From assembly GCA_017513905.1 (NCBI GenBank), contig JAFWMR010000010.1, forward strand, positions 124,001 through 188,000: DNA of 64,000 bases. The letters run 5' to 3'. Source of the DNA: Candidatus Saccharimonadota bacterium. GTDB taxonomy: Bacteria > Patescibacteriota > Saccharimonadia > Saccharimonadales > Saccharimonadaceae. The notes beneath the pieces are model-generated. The model saw nothing but the letters and a program-made list of their open reading frames with translations. It searched no databases and was not told the DNA's origin. Made by a program: the position numbers and the translations under genes. Below, piece by piece: positions 63,007-64,000 of this stretch (positions are counted from its first letter, which is position 1; the number at the start of each line of letters is the position of its first letter).

Positions 63007-63564
63007 ATGCGTACAACCCTCGGAACGCTCACCGTGAACCCCTCAACCAGCAAAGTAGAACTCTCCATCTACGGTGAAAGCGAAATCAGAAACGTCGGCG
63101 TGATCATGGGAATCAAAGAAGCATGTTCCGCAAGCGATCTGACTTTCTTCACCAGCAATTCCGGAAGGATCATCTGGCACATTGACATCAATTCTGATCA
63201 GATGAACCGGCAGTGGCTCATCCCTGCAAGCTCGGTAATCGGCGGCGGAGACGATACCAACGTTTCCGTCTATGCAACCGAAGACCCCAACGTTATCCTT
63301 ATGGATCTGCGTGACTTCGAATCCAGGTATATCGCAATCAATAATCCAAACTGCGACGACAACTACATTATCATCGATCTGTGCGACGACACATTCTACG
63401 TGTTCAAAGATCTTACCAAGTACGACATTTTCCTCTGCAGCTACCCACAGGCAACGTGCCACCTGCCCGTCCCAATCTGGGATAACAAGACTGGCACCTA
63501 CTCCTTCGAGGATGACGCGTGGGTCAAACCCACAATCAAATCGCCCAAACCCGAAGAAATCTGA
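63007..63564 (+). CDS. Soluble beta-rich protein, unknown
   Basis: 185 residues without TM or signal. Many alternating strands (LGTLTVNPSTSKVELSIYG, SGRIIWHIDINS, NVSVYATEDPNVILMDLRDF, NYIIIDLCDDTFYVFKDL) suggest a beta sandwich or barrel; five Cys. AAGGAGG lies 9 nt before the ATG. Own promoter and terminator. No family recognised. Confidence 0.65.
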   Translation: MRTTLGTLTVNPSTSKVELSIYGESEIRNVGVIMGIKEACSASDLTFFTSNSGRIIWHIDINSDQMNRQWLIPASSVIGGGDDTNVSVYATEDPNVILMDLRDFESRYIAINNPNCDDNYIIIDLCDDTFYVFKDLTKYDIFLCSYPQATCHLPVPIWDNKTGTYSFEDDAWVKPTIKSPKPEEI

Positions 63565-63588
63565 CCCGATGCACTTTTCTCAACCCAA

Positions 63589-63612
63589 CCCCGCCCCCAG
63601 GCGGGGTTTTCC
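63589..63612 (+). terminator. Terminator of the 63007 cassette
   Basis: CCCCGCC/GGCGGGG stem with a 4-nt loop followed by TTTTCC. Confidence 0.85.
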
Positions 63613-63637
63613 TTATCGCTAGCCGCCCCGTGCCTAA

Positions 63638-63714
63638 TTGACTGATAAAGGTGTTTATGCTATAATAGAACGCATAGCTTGAATACGGTACTTCCGTAAA
63701 TCACAGATCAAGCT
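63638..63714 (+). promoter_or_regulatory. Cassette promoter with nested 5' stem-loop
   Basis: TTGACT 63638-63643, 17 nt, TGC-TATAAT 63661-63666; outer stem AGCTTGA/TCAAGCT (63676-63682 and 63708-63714) enclosing TACGG/CCGTA. Same nested design and same 3' leader sequence as at 61941-61977. Confidence 0.8.
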
Positions 63715-63729
63715 CGACGGAGGGTTAAC

Positions 63730-64000
63730 ATGGGTAGTCTTATCGAAGAAACCAAACAGGAGCTGACCGACTTGTCCGACGAACGCTCCTGGGCGCATAC
63801 GCTCAGGAAACGCTATCGCACCATCATGAAGCAAAAACCTGAATACGCCGACGAATTTGATGTCGCTGACGCTCAGGAAATATTAGCAGAATATCTGTTC
63901 CCAATTCAGCCCAGCATACATGTCAACTGGCCCGTAAAAGTCCTTTCTGCTGTCGTATTAATTCTCATCGAACTGGTCGCATCATTCTTCGCCGCTAGTT
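63730..64000 (+). CDS. Membrane protein of unknown function (3' end outside window)
   Basis: The frame from ATG 63730, 6 nt after GGAGGG, is open to the window end (90 residues). A charged helical start (IEETKQELTDLSDERSW, LRKRYRTIMKQKPEYADEF) is followed by a hydrophobic helix (about 69-88) that looks like a TM segment. No family recognised. Fifth unit of the cassette row after rpoC. Confidence 0.6.
   Translation, partial: MGSLIEETKQELTDLSDERSWAHTLRKRYRTIMKQKPEYADEFDVADAQEILAEYLFPIQPSIHVNWPVKVLSAVVLILIELVASFFAAS

Noticed and set aside
1-64000. UGA read as glycine (SR1/Gracilibacteria code)
   Set aside because: RF2 is present, several genes end at UGA in sensible places (rnc, 25745, 27071, 63564) and no in-frame UGA interrupts a conserved domain.
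1-64000. tRNA or rRNA genes
   Set aside because: All gaps were read for cloverleaf-like or rRNA sequence and none was seen; this is a manual scan.
1-64000. Insertion sequence or prophage as the source of the cassettes
   Set aside because: No transposase, integrase, terminal inverted repeats or phage structural genes are visible in the window.

Overview
The window looks like a near-complete stretch of a small, streamlined Candidate Phyla Radiation genome, most likely Candidatus Saccharibacteria (TM7). This is an inference from gene content and from sequence features. Supporting signs are very short intergenic spaces, a compact MetRS without a C-terminal domain, a rpmF-nusB-nudix-rnc block with no fatty-acid genes, many single-pass membrane proteins with low-complexity cytosolic N-termini, and a standard code with an RF2 gene and UGA used as a stop, which argues against SR1/Gracilibacteria. 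No rRNA, tRNA, IS element, prophage or CRISPR array was found.

Layout: 1-9064 is a cell-envelope and division block (M16 peptidase fragment, murD, prfB, ftsE, ftsX, a PcsB-like CHAP hydrolase, an S41 protease, a G5/3D-domain protein, rsmA). 9109-22334 holds metG, an aquaporin, pheS-pheT, an FKBP isomerase, sbcB, an NTPase-CYTH protein and uvrA. 22340-28763 has a PfkB-like/class I aldolase fusion and rplY, followed by an island of small unknown genes and rpmA. 28765-33924 carries a Trm11-like methylase, xseA-xseB, galU and membrane proteins. 34039-48003 carries an L,D-transpeptidase-like protein, dnaE, acidic and Pro-rich membrane proteins, a SpoU methylase, tsaC, leuS and rpmF-nusB-nudix-rnc. 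48057-61043 holds rpsP, a membrane-anchored serpin, khpA, rpoB and rpoC. 61106-64000 is a second island of small accessory genes.

Three expression styles are visible. (1) Many core genes have a -10 box whose end lies 6-7 nt before the ATG and no Shine-Dalgarno (SD) sequence, as expected for leaderless mRNAs. (2) Ribosomal-protein and some other genes have a short leader with a clear SD. (3) About fourteen stand-alone accessory cassettes share one design: a -35 box (often TTGACT) 16-17 nt from a -10, a stem-loop at the predicted RNA 5' end, a strong SD, mostly one gene, and a GC-rich terminator. The cassettes on the right also use CTG leucine codons far more than the core genes. Two cassette promoters 27.9 kb apart are identical over 34 nt, and one cassette carries no long gene but two tiny similar reading frames with strong SDs.

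Other notable points are an RNA polymerase beta' subunit lacking the cysteines of both structural zinc sites, a serpin placed between rpsP and khpA, a YkuD-type L,D-transpeptidase whose catalytic Cys is Ser, a nusB/nudix out-of-frame overlap of 92 nt, and a 23-codon gene joined to both neighbours by ATGA overlaps. All calls come from reading motifs by eye; no database search was run.
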